Position numbers and translations under genes: made by a program
In this document: positions 1-8,521 of the stretch, in pieces
Layout of the letters: every line of letters starts with the position of its first letter
Numbering within the stretch: the first letter of the stretch is position 1
DNA from: Brevibacillus choshinensis
Lineage (GTDB): Bacteria > Bacillota > Bacilli > Brevibacillales > Brevibacillaceae
NCBI RefSeq assembly: GCF_001420695.1
Contig: NZ_LJJB01000010.1
Span: forward strand, 186,001-250,000
Length of the DNA stretch: 64,000 bases
Direction: 5' to 3'
The notes under the pieces: model-generated
Database searches by the model: none
What the model was told of the DNA's origin: nothing
What the model saw: the letters and a program-made list of their open reading frames with translations, nothing else

Positions 1-416
1 TCGCCGCCTTTGTACAAGGTGGGCTGATCGGAAAAATGGTCAAAAAAATGGGAGAAGCGGCAGTCCTGACACTCGGGATGCTCTTGTACGGTATCGGATT
101 TTTTGCCATTCCTCTCTCAGGGAATTTCTGGGTTCTCGCACTCATACTCTCCTTGTTCGGAGCAGGACAAGGCATGATTCGCGCGACAGCTACAGCGATG
201 ATCACGCACCGCACGACACAGGGACAAGGGGTGACGACGGGAGCGATCAGCTCGATGGACAGTCTCGGGCGAATCCTTGGCCCTCTCGCGGGAGGAGCCG
301 TGTACCAGTTTACACACAGCGGTCCGTTCCTCTTGGGCGGCGTACTGATGGTACTCATCTTGCTCTGGTTCCGTACGAGCTACAAGCGTTTGCCTGAGCC
401 TAGTGCGCAGGCGTAG
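1..416 (+). CDS. MFS transporter, C-terminal part (5' end outside window)
   Basis: The open frame runs in from the left edge without a start, so the first visible ATG (36) is internal. The roughly 138 visible residues hold hydrophobic segments of the last transmembrane helices. They also hold the pattern SMDSLGRILGPLAGGAVY, seen in the C-terminal half of TetA/drug-efflux type major facilitator proteins. The product would be an inner-membrane proton-driven exporter of unknown substrate. It ends just before a bidirectional terminator shared with the convergent oligopeptide-binding gene. Family is fairly certain, substrate is not. Confidence 0.8.
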   Translation, partial: AAFVQGGLIGKMVKKMGEAAVLTLGMLLYGIGFFAIPLSGNFWVLALILSLFGAGQGMIRATATAMITHRTTQGQGVTTGAISSMDSLGRILGPLAGGAVYQFTHSGPFLLGGVLMVLILLWFRTSYKRLPEPSAQA

Positions 417-429
417 ATCGGCAAAGAAA

Positions 430-463
430 AACAGCTATCCATCGGCGGATAGCTGTTTTTTTG
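430..463. terminator. Bidirectional terminator between MFS and OppA-like genes
   Basis: An 11-bp perfect stem (AACAGCTATCC / GGATAGCTGTT, loop of 6) is flanked by an A-run on the left and a T-run on the right. It lies between two convergent genes and can serve both. Confidence 0.85.
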
Positions 464-478
464 TTCGTCGGCGTTACC

Positions 479-2140
479 TTACTTCATCTCCACATACTTG
501 AGATCTCCATTCCCGAGGGCATCTGTATAAATGCCTTTCGCGACCTTCTCTCCCTCTAGCCAGCTGACCGTGTAAAAATAGATAGGTGCCACGGGCATCT
601 CATCCATGAGAATTTGCTCGGCCTGGCCGAATAGCTGCTTCCTCTTTTCGAGGTCACGCTCTTTGGCGGCTTGCTGTAACAGTTCATTGTATTTGTCGTT
701 GGTCCAATTCGTATTGTTGTTGCCTCTCTTCTCCCGGAAAATCTCAATGAAGTTAACCGGATCGTTGAAATCCGCGACCCAACCTCTACGGGCAATCTGG
801 TAATTTCCCGAATCCAGCGTGTCCAGATACACCTTAAACTCCATATTGGCGACCTTTACATCTACCCCCAAAGTTTGCTTCCACTGATCCTGTACGGCTT
901 CGGCAATTTTCTTGTGCGCTTCGCTCGTATTAAAGATCAACGTGAGGGGCGGGAGCTTGGTAATGCCTAACTCCTGCATGCCTTCTGCGAGCAACTGTTT
1001 GGCCAGCGCGGTGTCGTGATCGCGGAAATAGCCATCGGGTTTGACCGCCATAGTCGGGGGAAGCAGCCCAGTCGCCGGGATTTGTCCGGCCTGTAAAATA
1101 TTATCGATGATCGCTTGGCGGTCGATGGCATAGCCAAACGCCTTCCTGATTTTTGCATTGTTAAATGGTGGCTTCTCGATATTGAACTGATACCAGTACG
1201 TGTTTGCGACCGGGATCACCTTGAACTTCCCGGAATCCTTCAAAGCAGGAATGGCATCCGTGGGCAATGTGCTGAACGGTCCGCCCGCCCAATCCAATTC
1301 GTCGTTTTCAAACATGGACAGCTCTGTATTTTGGTCTTCAATCATAGTCACTTCGATCTTGTCGACTTTTACGTTGTCTTTATCCCAGTAGCTATCGTTT
1401 TTCACAAAGCTCATTTTATTTTTGTGCGCCCAAGTCTCCAGCTTGAACGGGCCGTTCCCTACGTGGGTATTCGCTTCCATCGCCCACTTCGGATTTGCCT
1501 CTGCGACTTTTTTGTTCACTGGGTAGTACGTAGCAAAGGCAGTCAGCTCTAGGAAAAACGGAGTCGGGTTCTCCAGATGAACTTCCAGCTTCTTGTCATC
1601 CAGCGCTTTTACACCCACATCGTCTTTGGTCGCTTTTCCTGCGTTGAAGTCGGCACCTTTTTTAAGGTAAAAGAGCTGATAGGCGTAATCGGAAGCCGTC
1701 TGAGGGTCGAGGGCGCGTTTCCATGCGTATTCAAAGTCTTGGGCGGTTACTGGATCTCCATTGCTCCACTTGGCATCACGCAAATGAAACGTATAGGTCA
1801 AACCATCCTCAGAAATCTCTATCTTTTCTGCAGCCGCTTCGTGAAACTTGCCATCCGGTCCTTTGCGTGTCATTCCATCAAACGTGGAGGAAACAACCAT
1901 GCTCGAGATGTTGTCATCAGCGAGCCCCGGATCTGCTGTAGAAGGCTCTGAACCGATGTTGAGACGAAACAATTTGGTACCGCCCTCCGTGGTCCCTGTC
2001 GCAGGAGCTGAGTTGTTGCTACTCTGGCTTTCGTTAGAGGTTGGCGGTTTGGCCGCTGGAGAGCTTGCAGTCGAGCACCCTGCCAGTGCACCCGCGACTA
2101 ACAGACAAGAAACAAGAAATGCACTCACCCTTTTCTTCAC
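479..2140 (-). CDS. Peptide ABC transporter substrate-binding lipoprotein (OppA/DppE type)
   Basis: A 553-aa extracytoplasmic solute-binding protein of family 5 (SBP_bac_5). It would capture oligopeptides at the outer face of the membrane for an Opp/Dpp permease. The N-terminus is a lipoprotein signal (lysines, hydrophobic core, lipobox LAGC with Cys about residue 22), followed by a Ser/Asn/Thr-rich linker. The start is GTG behind AGGGGGATC. Length fits OppA/DppE (about 540-560 aa). No permease or ATPase genes are adjacent, so it is an orphan binding protein that must share a transporter encoded elsewhere, or act as a peptide sensor. Confidence 0.9.
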   Translation of the reverse strand: MKKRVSAFLVSCLLVAGALAGCSTASSPAAKPPTSNESQSSNNSAPATGTTEGGTKLFRLNIGSEPSTADPGLADDNISSMVVSSTFDGMTRKGPDGKFHEAAAEKIEISEDGLTYTFHLRDAKWSNGDPVTAQDFEYAWKRALDPQTASDYAYQLFYLKKGADFNAGKATKDDVGVKALDDKKLEVHLENPTPFFLELTAFATYYPVNKKVAEANPKWAMEANTHVGNGPFKLETWAHKNKMSFVKNDSYWDKDNVKVDKIEVTMIEDQNTELSMFENDELDWAGGPFSTLPTDAIPALKDSGKFKVIPVANTYWYQFNIEKPPFNNAKIRKAFGYAIDRQAIIDNILQAGQIPATGLLPPTMAVKPDGYFRDHDTALAKQLLAEGMQELGITKLPPLTLIFNTSEAHKKIAEAVQDQWKQTLGVDVKVANMEFKVYLDTLDSGNYQIARRGWVADFNDPVNFIEIFREKRGNNNTNWTNDKYNELLQQAAKERDLEKRKQLFGQAEQILMDEMPVAPIYFYTVSWLEGEKVAKGIYTDALGNGDLKYVEMK

Positions 2141-2283
2141 AAAAGATCCCCCTTTATTTTCCAGCTGACCATACTATAGCGCATGATTATAGGTACCGGA
2201 ATAAGAAGAGGGAAGATTTTATTTAGATTTATCTGATTATTGTTTTTATTCAAAATTATAAATAGAAATAAAGCAGGGGTCGT

Positions 2284-3039
2284 CTATCTGCGCTCATCGT
2301 GGAGTGGGATTTGACTCAGTTGGAAGGCATCTGATTTCGGCGCATAACCTACCCGTTTTTTGGATTCGTCAAGATTTAGCCGTTTGAATCGATTATCTGA
2401 AATACCGTGCAGGATCGTAAACGGAGGGAGTTCTTCTGCCTGTATCGCTTTTAACAGGAGATCACACAAATCCTGTGGACTGATGTAAGCACTCATATCA
2501 CGGGCAGTGAGCGGTTCCTCATCCGGTTGAAAACTGTCGTAGGAACCGATTCGCACGGCAATGCTTTGCAGTCCTTCGCTATAGGCAAAATAGGAGGCGA
2601 GCGATTCACCAAAGCACTTGCTCACTCCGTACAGATTTCGTGGACGCATAGGCATGTCTGAATAAATCTGCGCATCGAGAGGGTAGCCCTCGATCGTTTG
2701 AGCACTGCTCGCGAAAATGATTCTCTGGACTCCCTGATCTTTTGCCGCGCGGAACATATTGAATGTCCCTTTGATATTGTTCTCCAGCAACGATTCATAA
2801 AAGCCCGCATCTGGCGAAGGGTCCCCTCCTAGATGAATGACCACATCGATCCCTTTACATACGATTTGACAAGCGTCCAAATCAGCAACGTTGAGCTCTT
2901 GAATTTCATGCTTCGACGCTTGATAGGGTTCTAGTTTTGACAAATCCAGATCAGCCAATCGCAGGGAATAACGGTCTTTTAAAAACTCAGCTAACGTACT
3001 TCCTATTCTTCCCGATGCGCCTGTTATGGCTATTTTCAT
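2284..3039 (-). CDS. NAD-dependent epimerase/dehydratase (extended SDR, uronate-dehydrogenase-like)
   Basis: A 251-aa extended short-chain dehydrogenase. The N-terminal Rossmann motif GASGRIG (about residues 7-13), the ASSA segment and the catalytic YGVSK (about residues 137-141) are present. Segment order and size resemble uronate dehydrogenases and related NAD-dependent sugar oxidoreductases. Sugar-nucleotide epimerases are usually longer, about 300 aa or more. It would be cytosolic. No sugar-acid pathway genes are adjacent, so the substrate is open. The start ATG follows a GAGAGGG purine stretch. Confidence 0.75.
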   Translation of the reverse strand: MKIAITGASGRIGSTLAEFLKDRYSLRLADLDLSKLEPYQASKHEIQELNVADLDACQIVCKGIDVVIHLGGDPSPDAGFYESLLENNIKGTFNMFRAAKDQGVQRIIFASSAQTIEGYPLDAQIYSDMPMRPRNLYGVSKCFGESLASYFAYSEGLQSIAVRIGSYDSFQPDEEPLTARDMSAYISPQDLCDLLLKAIQAEELPPFTILHGISDNRFKRLNLDESKKRVGYAPKSDAFQLSQIPLHDERR

Positions 3040-3075
3040 ATTAGCAGCCCTCTCTTTTCAAAGTAGTCGCGAGTC

Positions 3076-3369
3076 TCATTTCACAAAAGGCGCAGTGACC
3101 GCCAGAATTATGGAGCACAAGATCAGGCCAATCGTAAACCGTCTGGGCAGCTTCTCTCTACCCTTTCCTTTGTACCAGCCAGAAAATTGCCACTTGTTTC
3201 TGTACATAACGAAAAGCACCAAATAAATAGCCACTCCCAGCAGCCAGCCATTTACGGAATCAAAACCGAGATAAACGTATATCTGGCGCATCAGCGCGGA
3301 CAAGGCTGCACCGATCAGCATCATGAGCACTACGATACGAACGAGCTCTAGTAAAAACCCCACTACCAT
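3076..3369 (-). CDS. Small membrane protein of unknown function
   Basis: A 97-aa protein with three hydrophobic segments (about 5-27, 40-57 and 78-93) separated by basic loops, including WYKGKGREKLPRR. It should be an integral membrane protein. I do not recognise a family. A GAGAGGGGA site sits just before the ATG; the GTG two codons later has better spacing and could be the real start. It may be co-transcribed with the downstream SDR gene (36-bp gap). Confidence 0.55.
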   Translation of the reverse strand: MVVGFLLELVRIVVLMMLIGAALSALMRQIYVYLGFDSVNGWLLGVAIYLVLFVMYRNKWQFSGWYKGKGREKLPRRFTIGLILCSIILAVTAPFVK

Positions 3370-3392
3370 TCCCCTCTCGCTGCCTTCGGACG

Positions 3393-3428
3393 AGAAAAAC
3401 AGGCTGCCACCCTTTCTTTCGACAGCCC
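3393..3428 (-). terminator. Terminator of the ABC-F/deaminase operon
   Basis: On the minus strand a GGCTG...CAGCC stem is followed by TGTTTTTC, about 45 nt after the deaminase stop. Confidence 0.65.
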
Positions 3429-3471
3429 GCTTCTCTTTCCTCCTCGCATTCCTCTGATCCTACTTCGCCAC

Positions 3472-3879
3472 TTACTCTCTCTTGTATTTCGCTGGCAGCA
3501 GCTCTAAAATGCCCGTTTTGCTGTATTCTTCCTGACCTTGGGGTAAAAGAACGTGAATCTCTTGCCCATAGTCACTGATCAGCTCTCTACAAATCCCGCA
3601 CGGAGAGACGATGCGCGCATCACCCTCTTCATCAGCTAACACAGCGACAATGGTCTCAAATCCATCTTCACCTTCTGAAATGGCTTTCCCCAGAGCAATC
3701 GCTTCCGCACATACCGCGACCCTGCCGATGTACGCCTCCAGGTTGACCGCTGCGTAGACCTTTCCTGACTTTGTACGCACAGCCGCTCCCACGTGATGTT
3801 TCCCTTCTTTATAACGTGCCCGGATCATTTGCTTCGCAGCTTCAATCAGCTCAATGTCTTTCGTATCTACTCTGTTCAT
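3472..3879 (-). CDS. Cytidine deaminase superfamily protein, blasticidin-S-deaminase-like
   Basis: A 135-aa zinc nucleoside deaminase. The zinc/catalytic motifs are CAE (57-59) and PCGIC (93-97). The classical bacterial Cdd signature (NIENAAY..CNCAERTA) is absent: the region reads VNLEAYIGRVAVCAEAIALG. The C-terminal ELLPAKY matches the ELLPSGY ending that I recall from blasticidin-S deaminase (BSD). It should convert a cytosine nucleoside to uracil by hydrolytic deamination in the cytosol. It lies 39 bp downstream of the ABC-F gene, with its own GGGAGGGGATC site, and is followed by a terminator. This context suggests a drug-resistance role; salvage of ordinary cytidine is the alternative. 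Confidence 0.75.
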   Translation of the reverse strand: MNRVDTKDIELIEAAKQMIRARYKEGKHHVGAAVRTKSGKVYAAVNLEAYIGRVAVCAEAIALGKAISEGEDGFETIVAVLADEEGDARIVSPCGICRELISDYGQEIHVLLPQGQEEYSKTGILELLPAKYKRE

Positions 3880-3918
3880 TGTTGATCCCCTCCCTTTCTG
3901 ATTGTGACTGAGTCCCGC

Positions 3919-5835
3919 TCACGATTCCTGCAGCTCCAGCCATGACTGATAATGTTCCTCGATCTTTTGCTGGATCTGTTCGCTTTGCTGCTGCCATTCG
4001 AACAGTTGCTGGTAGTTCTCATCCCCAGTGGAGAGACGTGCGATGATCTCGTCACGCTCCCCTTCCAGAAGTGCAATTTTTTGTTCCAGATCGGCCAGCT
4101 TGTAAGGATTGGGGCGCTTGGGTGCCTCTGTCGGACGAGGTGCCACAGGTACCTTCTGGGCTACAGGCGCTACGACCTCTACCACCTTTGCCTTGACGTT
4201 TTGTCGCTGCTTCCGCTTTTCTCTCGCCTCTTCGTATGTTCCTACATCATGGACCAACTGCCTGTTTTCGACCCAGTACACGCCATCAGCCATCTTTTGC
4301 AAAAAGTAACGGTCATGAGAGACGATAAACAGGGAGCCCTTGAAATCAGCCAAGGCTTCCTCCAGTGTTTCCCGCGCCTCGATATCCAGGTGGTTGGTCG
4401 GTTCATCCAGTACGAGCAGATTGATTTCTTGATGCATCATCTGCGCCAGACGCAAGCGCATACGCTCCCCGCCGCTCAACTGTCCAATCTTTTTAAACAC
4501 ATGCTCTCCGTAAAAGAGGAACCGGGCCAGCAGATGACGCGCCTCAGGTTCAGTGACCAGAGCCACTTCCCGGAACATATCGATGACGCGCAAGTTTTGA
4601 TCTCCCTCAAGCGCTTGCTGGGAAAGGTAGCCGACCTTGACGTTGCTGCCGATTTTGAGGGTGCCCGCATCTGGCTCCGTCTCTCCCAGTAACATCCGGA
4701 TCAAGGTAGATTTTCCACAGCCATTTGGTCCGAGTAGTGCCTTTCGCTCACCGTATCGAAGCAGGAATCCCGCGTCTGCGAACAACGTTTTCCCGCCGAA
4801 TGTCTTGTGTACGCCTGATGCGATCAGCACATCCTGACCGCTCCGCTCCGTCTTTTGAAAAGCCAACCCCATGCGATCCGCTTCCATCTTTGGTCTGTCG
4901 ATCCGCTCAATCCGCGCCAATGCTTTTTCCATGCTTTTGGCACGGCGGTGGAAGGCTTCGTTTGGAGGATTGGAGCGATTCCCCCACTCTTTGAGTCTCT
5001 TGATCGTTTCTTTCATCTTTTTGATCTGCTTTTGCTGCTCTTGATAAGCCGCGAACTGACGCAGCAGCCGCTCCTCGCGCTCTTTGACAAAAGCGCTGTA
5101 GTTTCCGATGTAATACTCAGCCTCTCCCCCATCGACATGATAGACCGACGTCACGACAGCATCGAGGAAATAGCGATCATGGGAAATAATCAAGACTGTT
5201 CCTGAATACTCTTTTAAAAATTCCTCGAGCCATTCCATCGACTCGACGTCCAAATGGTTCGTCGGCTCATCGAGCAGGAGTACGTCACTGCGTTGACAGA
5301 GGAGTTTGGCCAGACCCGCTTTTGTTTTCTCTCCCCCGCTCAATCGCGCAAACGGCGTCTCCAAATGCTCTGGAGAAATACCCAGACCTTCTGTGACCTG
5401 TGCCATTTTCGTCTCCCACTGATAGCCGTCCAATTGCTCGAATGTCTCCTGCAGCTTTTGATAGCGATGCATCAACCGTTCGAGGTCCATTGCCGATTCG
5501 GTCACCTGCCCCATCTGCTCTTCCAGATTGCGCATTTCATTTTGTAGACGTATGACTTCATCAAACGCACTGGCAATCACGTCCTGTGTCCGCCACTCAT
5601 TCGGGTAGTTTGGGGTCTGTGGCAAATACGCCCATTCGCTGCCTTTTGCGCGATACAGCTCACCAGCATCTGGCGACTCTATCCCTGCTAATAGCTTGAA
5701 CAGCGTCGTTTTCCCCGCTCCATTTGGCCCGACGATTCCTACCCTCTCGCCTGCTTTGATTTCGAGCGTAATATCTTGTAAAACGGGATCAGCCCCGTAC
5801 GATTTTTGGATATGTTGAGTTGCTACTAGTATCAT
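3919..5835 (-). CDS. ABC-F family ATPase (ribosome-associated, possible antibiotic-resistance type)
   Basis: A 638-aa soluble protein with two ABC ATPase domains and no membrane segments. Domain 1 has Walker A GPNGAGKTT (36-44), LSGGEKTK and LLLDEPTNHLD. Domain 2 has GPNGCGKST, LSGGERMR and LVLDEPTNHLD. A charged interdomain linker (P-site tRNA interaction motif) and a C-terminal coiled coil (about 560-638) complete the ABC-F plan. Such proteins bind the ribosomal E site and rescue stalled or drug-bound ribosomes. AAGGAGG lies 9 nt before ATG 5835, which decides the start; the ATG at 5844 touches it. The long attenuator-like leader and the downstream BSD-like deaminase favour a resistance role, but housekeeping types (YfmR, YdiF) have the same domains. 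Confidence 0.88.
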   Translation of the reverse strand: MILVATQHIQKSYGADPVLQDITLEIKAGERVGIVGPNGAGKTTLFKLLAGIESPDAGELYRAKGSEWAYLPQTPNYPNEWRTQDVIASAFDEVIRLQNEMRNLEEQMGQVTESAMDLERLMHRYQKLQETFEQLDGYQWETKMAQVTEGLGISPEHLETPFARLSGGEKTKAGLAKLLCQRSDVLLLDEPTNHLDVESMEWLEEFLKEYSGTVLIISHDRYFLDAVVTSVYHVDGGEAEYYIGNYSAFVKEREERLLRQFAAYQEQQKQIKKMKETIKRLKEWGNRSNPPNEAFHRRAKSMEKALARIERIDRPKMEADRMGLAFQKTERSGQDVLIASGVHKTFGGKTLFADAGFLLRYGERKALLGPNGCGKSTLIRMLLGETEPDAGTLKIGSNVKVGYLSQQALEGDQNLRVIDMFREVALVTEPEARHLLARFLFYGEHVFKKIGQLSGGERMRLRLAQMMHQEINLLVLDEPTNHLDIEARETLEEALADFKGSLFIVSHDRYFLQKMADGVYWVENRQLVHDVGTYEEAREKRKQRQNVKAKVVEVVAPVAQKVPVAPRPTEAPKRPNPYKLADLEQKIALLEGERDEIIARLSTGDENYQQLFEWQQQSEQIQQKIEEHYQSWLELQES

Positions 5836-5874
5836 GAATTTCATCCTCCTTGGTTTTGGGGGCGAAGAAAGTAC

Positions 5875-5903
5875 AAAAAAAGCCGCAGGCATACGCCCGC
5901 GGC
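5875..5903 (-). terminator. Intrinsic terminator inside the ABC-F leader (attenuator)
   Basis: Read on the minus strand, GCCGC-G-GGC / GCC-T-GCGGC forms a 9-bp stem (one G-U pair, loop GTAT) followed by seven T. It sits about 40 nt upstream of the ABC-F start codon and downstream of the promoter, so it would end transcription before the gene. An upstream GCCTGC (5942-5947) can pair with GCGGGC of its left arm, which offers an antiterminator. Confidence 0.8.
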
Positions 5904-5924
5904 ATCGTGAAAGGACTGGCAACT

Positions 5925-5964
5925 GGCAACAGCTCTTGCTGTGCAGGCAACAGCTCTTGCTGTG
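5925..5964 (-). repeat. Tandem 19-bp direct repeat, each a small hairpin, in the ABC-F leader
   Basis: Two perfect 19-bp copies (5925-5943 and 5946-5964) are separated by 2 bp. On the minus strand each reads CACAGCAAGAGCTGTTGCC and folds as ACAGC-AAGA-GCTGT. They lie between the upstream ORF and the attenuator terminator. Confidence 0.8.
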
Positions 5965-6010
5965 CCCCTGATCCGTGTCCTCTTTTTAGCTAGAACAAAA
6001 CAACCGTTCC

Positions 6011-6148
6011 TTATCGATGCATGGTACGCCTATGGTATTCCCGTTCAGTTGTATGGTTAAAAATGGGCAGACTGATCCCGTTGTATGCGACATCATGTGT
6101 CATACTGGTAATCTCTACCACAAACCATGCGTGAACGGATCCAAACAC
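6011..6148 (-). CDS. Upstream ORF (leader peptide) of the ABC-F operon, 45 codons
   Basis: A GTG-started frame of 45 codons lies wholly inside the 5' leader. It has a near-ideal ribosome site, GGAGGTG, 7 nt before the GTG, better than many genes in the window. The last codons read ATG CAT CGA TAA, and the stop is about 47 nt before the tandem hairpins. The peptide has no recognised family. Leader peptides that stall under ribosome drugs are an established control for ABC-F and Erm genes; assigning that role here is inference. Confidence 0.5.
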   Translation of the reverse strand: MFGSVHAWFVVEITSMTHDVAYNGISLPIFNHTTEREYHRRTMHR

Positions 6149-6192
6149 GTACCTACACCTCCATTTCCAAGGAAGAATTTTACCTATCCTCC

Positions 6193-6221
6193 ACTATACA
6201 ACAGCTTCCACTATTTCTCAA
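6193..6221 (-). promoter_or_regulatory. Sigma-A promoter of the ABC-F operon
   Basis: TTGAGA (6221-6216), 17-bp spacer, TATAGT (6198-6193). Predicted start near 6186, giving a leader of about 350 nt with the upstream ORF, repeats and terminator. Confidence 0.65.
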
Positions 6222-6249
6222 CTAGCTTTCTGAAAAAACGGTGAATTCC

Positions 6250-7029
6250 CTACTTCTCTGGAGCAAACAGCGGTTTTTTCGTATCAGCATCGAGGAAGAC
6301 GACCGTTGTGTACGGTGGCAAATCAGCCTTCGCTACGATATGCGGATAGGTGATCGCTTGTGTATACATTTTGCCCGGTTCTGGCTTGGTCTGTTTGACA
6401 TAGACCAGAAGCTGCTCCCAGCTCCATTGGGTGTGAGTCACCTGCAAACCATATCCCGGATTTGGAGATTCACCCCGAGCAACCACATACAGTTTGCCTT
6501 GTTGGTAAATACCTTGCTTTTTCTTGACGGATTCTACGTACGCCTGCTCCTCTTTCGTCAGCTTGTCATCAGTGAGCAGGACCAGACTGCCTTCATGTAA
6601 AGCTGCCATAATTTCCACCGCCTTTTTCTCGGCGTTCCACGCGACTTTGCCACCTGCTTGTTCCACAAGCCATCTCAGCGGCAGATAGACCTGACCATCA
6701 CGGACGATCGCTCCCTGCCCCTTTTCACTCCACTTCCCATTTACCGCTACTTTTCCATCTTTCAAGCCAAACGTAAACGATTGTTCGTCCGATAGCTTCA
6801 ACACACCACTACCTGCTGACATCGTCCAGTCTGCCTGCAGGATCTGGCTCGCATCACTAGCTGAAACATACGTCCGCTGATCGACCAGGATCGGTGCCTT
6901 TTCCAAGGAAGCTTGTTCCCCGTTCACATACACATGAGCAGCTGCAGGTGATGCAGGCGCCGCTGCGGCTGGATAGGCTACGAGCATTTGCATTCCCAAC
7001 GTGGCCGCTAGTAAAATCTTGCCCTTCAT
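6250..7029 (-). CDS. Secreted stalk-domain protein (copper amine oxidase N-terminal-like domain)
   Basis: A 259-aa exported protein. A signal peptide (MKGKILLAATLG... with AAAA-type cleavage near residue 25) is followed by a copper-amine-oxidase-like N-terminal 'stalk' domain. Its marks are VYVNGEQ, PILVDQRTYV, GQVYLPLRWLVEQAGGKVAW and the repeat end KAVEI (about 30-145). This domain is common in cell-wall-associated proteins of Brevibacillus and Paenibacillus and does not imply amine oxidase activity. The C-terminal 110 residues are unrecognised. The start is chosen at 7029 because GGAGGA lies 6 nt upstream. Confidence 0.75.
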   Translation of the reverse strand: MKGKILLAATLGMQMLVAYPAAAAPASPAAAHVYVNGEQASLEKAPILVDQRTYVSASDASQILQADWTMSAGSGVLKLSDEQSFTFGLKDGKVAVNGKWSEKGQGAIVRDGQVYLPLRWLVEQAGGKVAWNAEKKAVEIMAALHEGSLVLLTDDKLTKEEQAYVESVKKKQGIYQQGKLYVVARGESPNPGYGLQVTHTQWSWEQLLVYVKQTKPEPGKMYTQAITYPHIVAKADLPPYTTVVFLDADTKKPLFAPEK

Positions 7030-7111
7030 ACTCATTCCTCCACTCGTCTGCACGCTTCTTTGTTGTTTCTATCTTGTAAGACTAGCGAGTGCTTTTATTC
7101 GTTTCATTCCT

Positions 7112-7153
7112 AAGAAAACAAAACCCGATTTCCACCTTTGCCGGAGATCGGGT
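7112..7153 (-). terminator. Terminator after the AEC transporter gene
   Basis: Minus strand: ACCCGAT (7153-7147) pairs with ATCGGGT (7129-7123) and is followed by TTTGTTTTC. Confidence 0.65.
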
Positions 7154-7167
7154 CTATTCTATCTACA

Positions 7168-8106
7168 TCAATGCAAAAACCAATTGCCCATCAGCACAAC
7201 GGCAGGGATCGTCAACAGCGCCAAAAGCGTCGAAAATACCGTCGTCATCGCTCCCATTTCTTCATCTGCCTTGTACCGACTAAACAATATGGAAGCTAAC
7301 GTCAGCGTCGGCATCGCCACCTGGATCAACGCCACACTGGAAATGTCTTTGTCGATCGAAAAAGCAGACAGCAGAAAGGCAGTCAACAGAGGAAATACAA
7401 ATAATTTCATCGCGATCGGCATGCTCAAGAGCGGCAAGGATACCTGTGGCTTGTTTCTCATAAACATCGGCAGCAGCATACCGATGTACATCATTGCCAG
7501 CGGGGAAGCGAGCTTGGACAGCGTACCAAACAGCTGCTTGACTGGTTCAGGTGGAGCAAAGCCGATCATGGCAGAGCCCAGACCAATGACGATCGCAATC
7601 ATCGGGATGTTGATGATCGTCTTCAAGCCTTTGAGCGAAAAAGCCCCTTTCTCTTGTAGCATCATCACAGCAATCGTCCACAAAACGACGTCTACCCCAG
7701 CGTCAAAGATCGCCGCCAGAAGCGCTCCCTTTGGTCCGAAAAGAGCGGCACACAGCGGCAGCCCAATAAAACCGGTATTACCCAACGCAGATAAGATAGC
7801 AATTTCCCGACGCTTTTTCGCAGAGAGGGGCAAGGTGCGTGCACCTACCCAGCCGATTAAGATTCCTAAACAATTTAAGAGAATGGAAATGATGAAAATT
7901 GAAAAAATTTGAGTCAAAGTATTGCTGTCAATCGGGGTCCGAAAAATTCCGTCCAGAATGATACAAGGCATCGCGACATTGACGATGATCGTAATGACGA
8001 GCTGGCGAGAATCGGCCGTCAGCGGTTGTCGATAGCCAATCAGGCTACCGATACCGATGATGACGGCCATAATCAGGATGGATTGTGTCAACGTCTGAAA
8101 TTCCAT
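7168..8106 (-). CDS. AEC family transporter (auxin efflux carrier/malate permease type)
   Basis: A 312-aa integral membrane protein with about ten hydrophobic segments. It has the AEC layout of two five-helix halves, with LGNTGFIGLPLCAALFG in the middle of the N-terminal half. Bacterial members export or import organic acids such as malate or auxin-like compounds. The start is taken at 8106 because GGGAGG precedes that ATG by 5 nt; longer in-frame starts lack a site. It begins 13 bp after the upstream hypothetical gene and is probably co-transcribed with it. Confidence 0.85.
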   Translation of the reverse strand: MEFQTLTQSILIMAVIIGIGSLIGYRQPLTADSRQLVITIIVNVAMPCIILDGIFRTPIDSNTLTQIFSIFIISILLNCLGILIGWVGARTLPLSAKKRREIAILSALGNTGFIGLPLCAALFGPKGALLAAIFDAGVDVVLWTIAVMMLQEKGAFSLKGLKTIINIPMIAIVIGLGSAMIGFAPPEPVKQLFGTLSKLASPLAMMYIGMLLPMFMRNKPQVSLPLLSMPIAMKLFVFPLLTAFLLSAFSIDKDISSVALIQVAMPTLTLASILFSRYKADEEMGAMTTVFSTLLALLTIPAVVLMGNWFLH

Positions 8107-8119
8107 GCCGTCCTCCCGT

Positions 8120-8521
8120 CTACATCTGTACAGGGAGCCACTGAAGCTCGGCTGGCTCACCTTTATCACACGTTCGTAATATATCTCCACAAAGCGGAAC
8201 TACCTGCTCCAATGGCACGCACCACGAAATAGGGAACGTGACTTCATTGCCTTCGATGACGAGGGCAGACATGACGCCTGGATGCTTGTCCGTTATGAGT
8301 ACGTAATGCTGCTCAGCCGGCTCATGCTCTTTCCATTGCACAAGAACTTGACCATTATTCCCGCCTGCCACGACCAGGTCTACGTGATCACCGTAAGCCG
8401 CATGAACCAATGTGCGAGAGCTCCCGTTCAGCTGTGCGATTTCTTTGAGGACCTCATGCCAAGCGACGTGCTTTTGCTCGATCCCACTCTCATCTGTATA
8501 TAGACGCCAGTCGTTCAACAT
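8120..8521 (-). CDS. Hypothetical protein, weakly Imm1-like
   Basis: A 133-aa soluble protein with no signal or membrane segment. The block DHVDLVVAGGNNGQVLVQW, followed by a YVLITD strand, has the alternating beta pattern of Imm1-type small proteins. The resemblance is weak and no toxin gene is adjacent. It precedes the AEC transporter in a two-gene unit. Confidence 0.5.
   Translation of the reverse strand: MLNDWRLYTDESGIEQKHVAWHEVLKEIAQLNGSSRTLVHAAYGDHVDLVVAGGNNGQVLVQWKEHEPAEQHYVLITDKHPGVMSALVIEGNEVTFPISWCVPLEQVVPLCGDILRTCDKGEPAELQWLPVQM

Noticed and set aside
5844-5922. N-terminal extension of the ABC-F protein
   Set aside because: It would put the attenuator terminator inside the coding region; AAGGAGG 9 nt before ATG 5835 fixes the start.
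6017-6244. 75-codon plus-strand frame over the ABC-F leader
   Set aside because: No ribosome site; the minus-strand leader elements explain the region better.
7001-7912. 303-codon plus-strand frame opposite the AEC transporter
   Set aside because: Antisense shadow of a clear membrane-transporter gene; no ribosome site and no family resemblance.
8120-8521. Toxin-immunity pair based on the Imm1-like gene
   Set aside because: No polymorphic toxin or secretion gene adjacent; similarity is weak.
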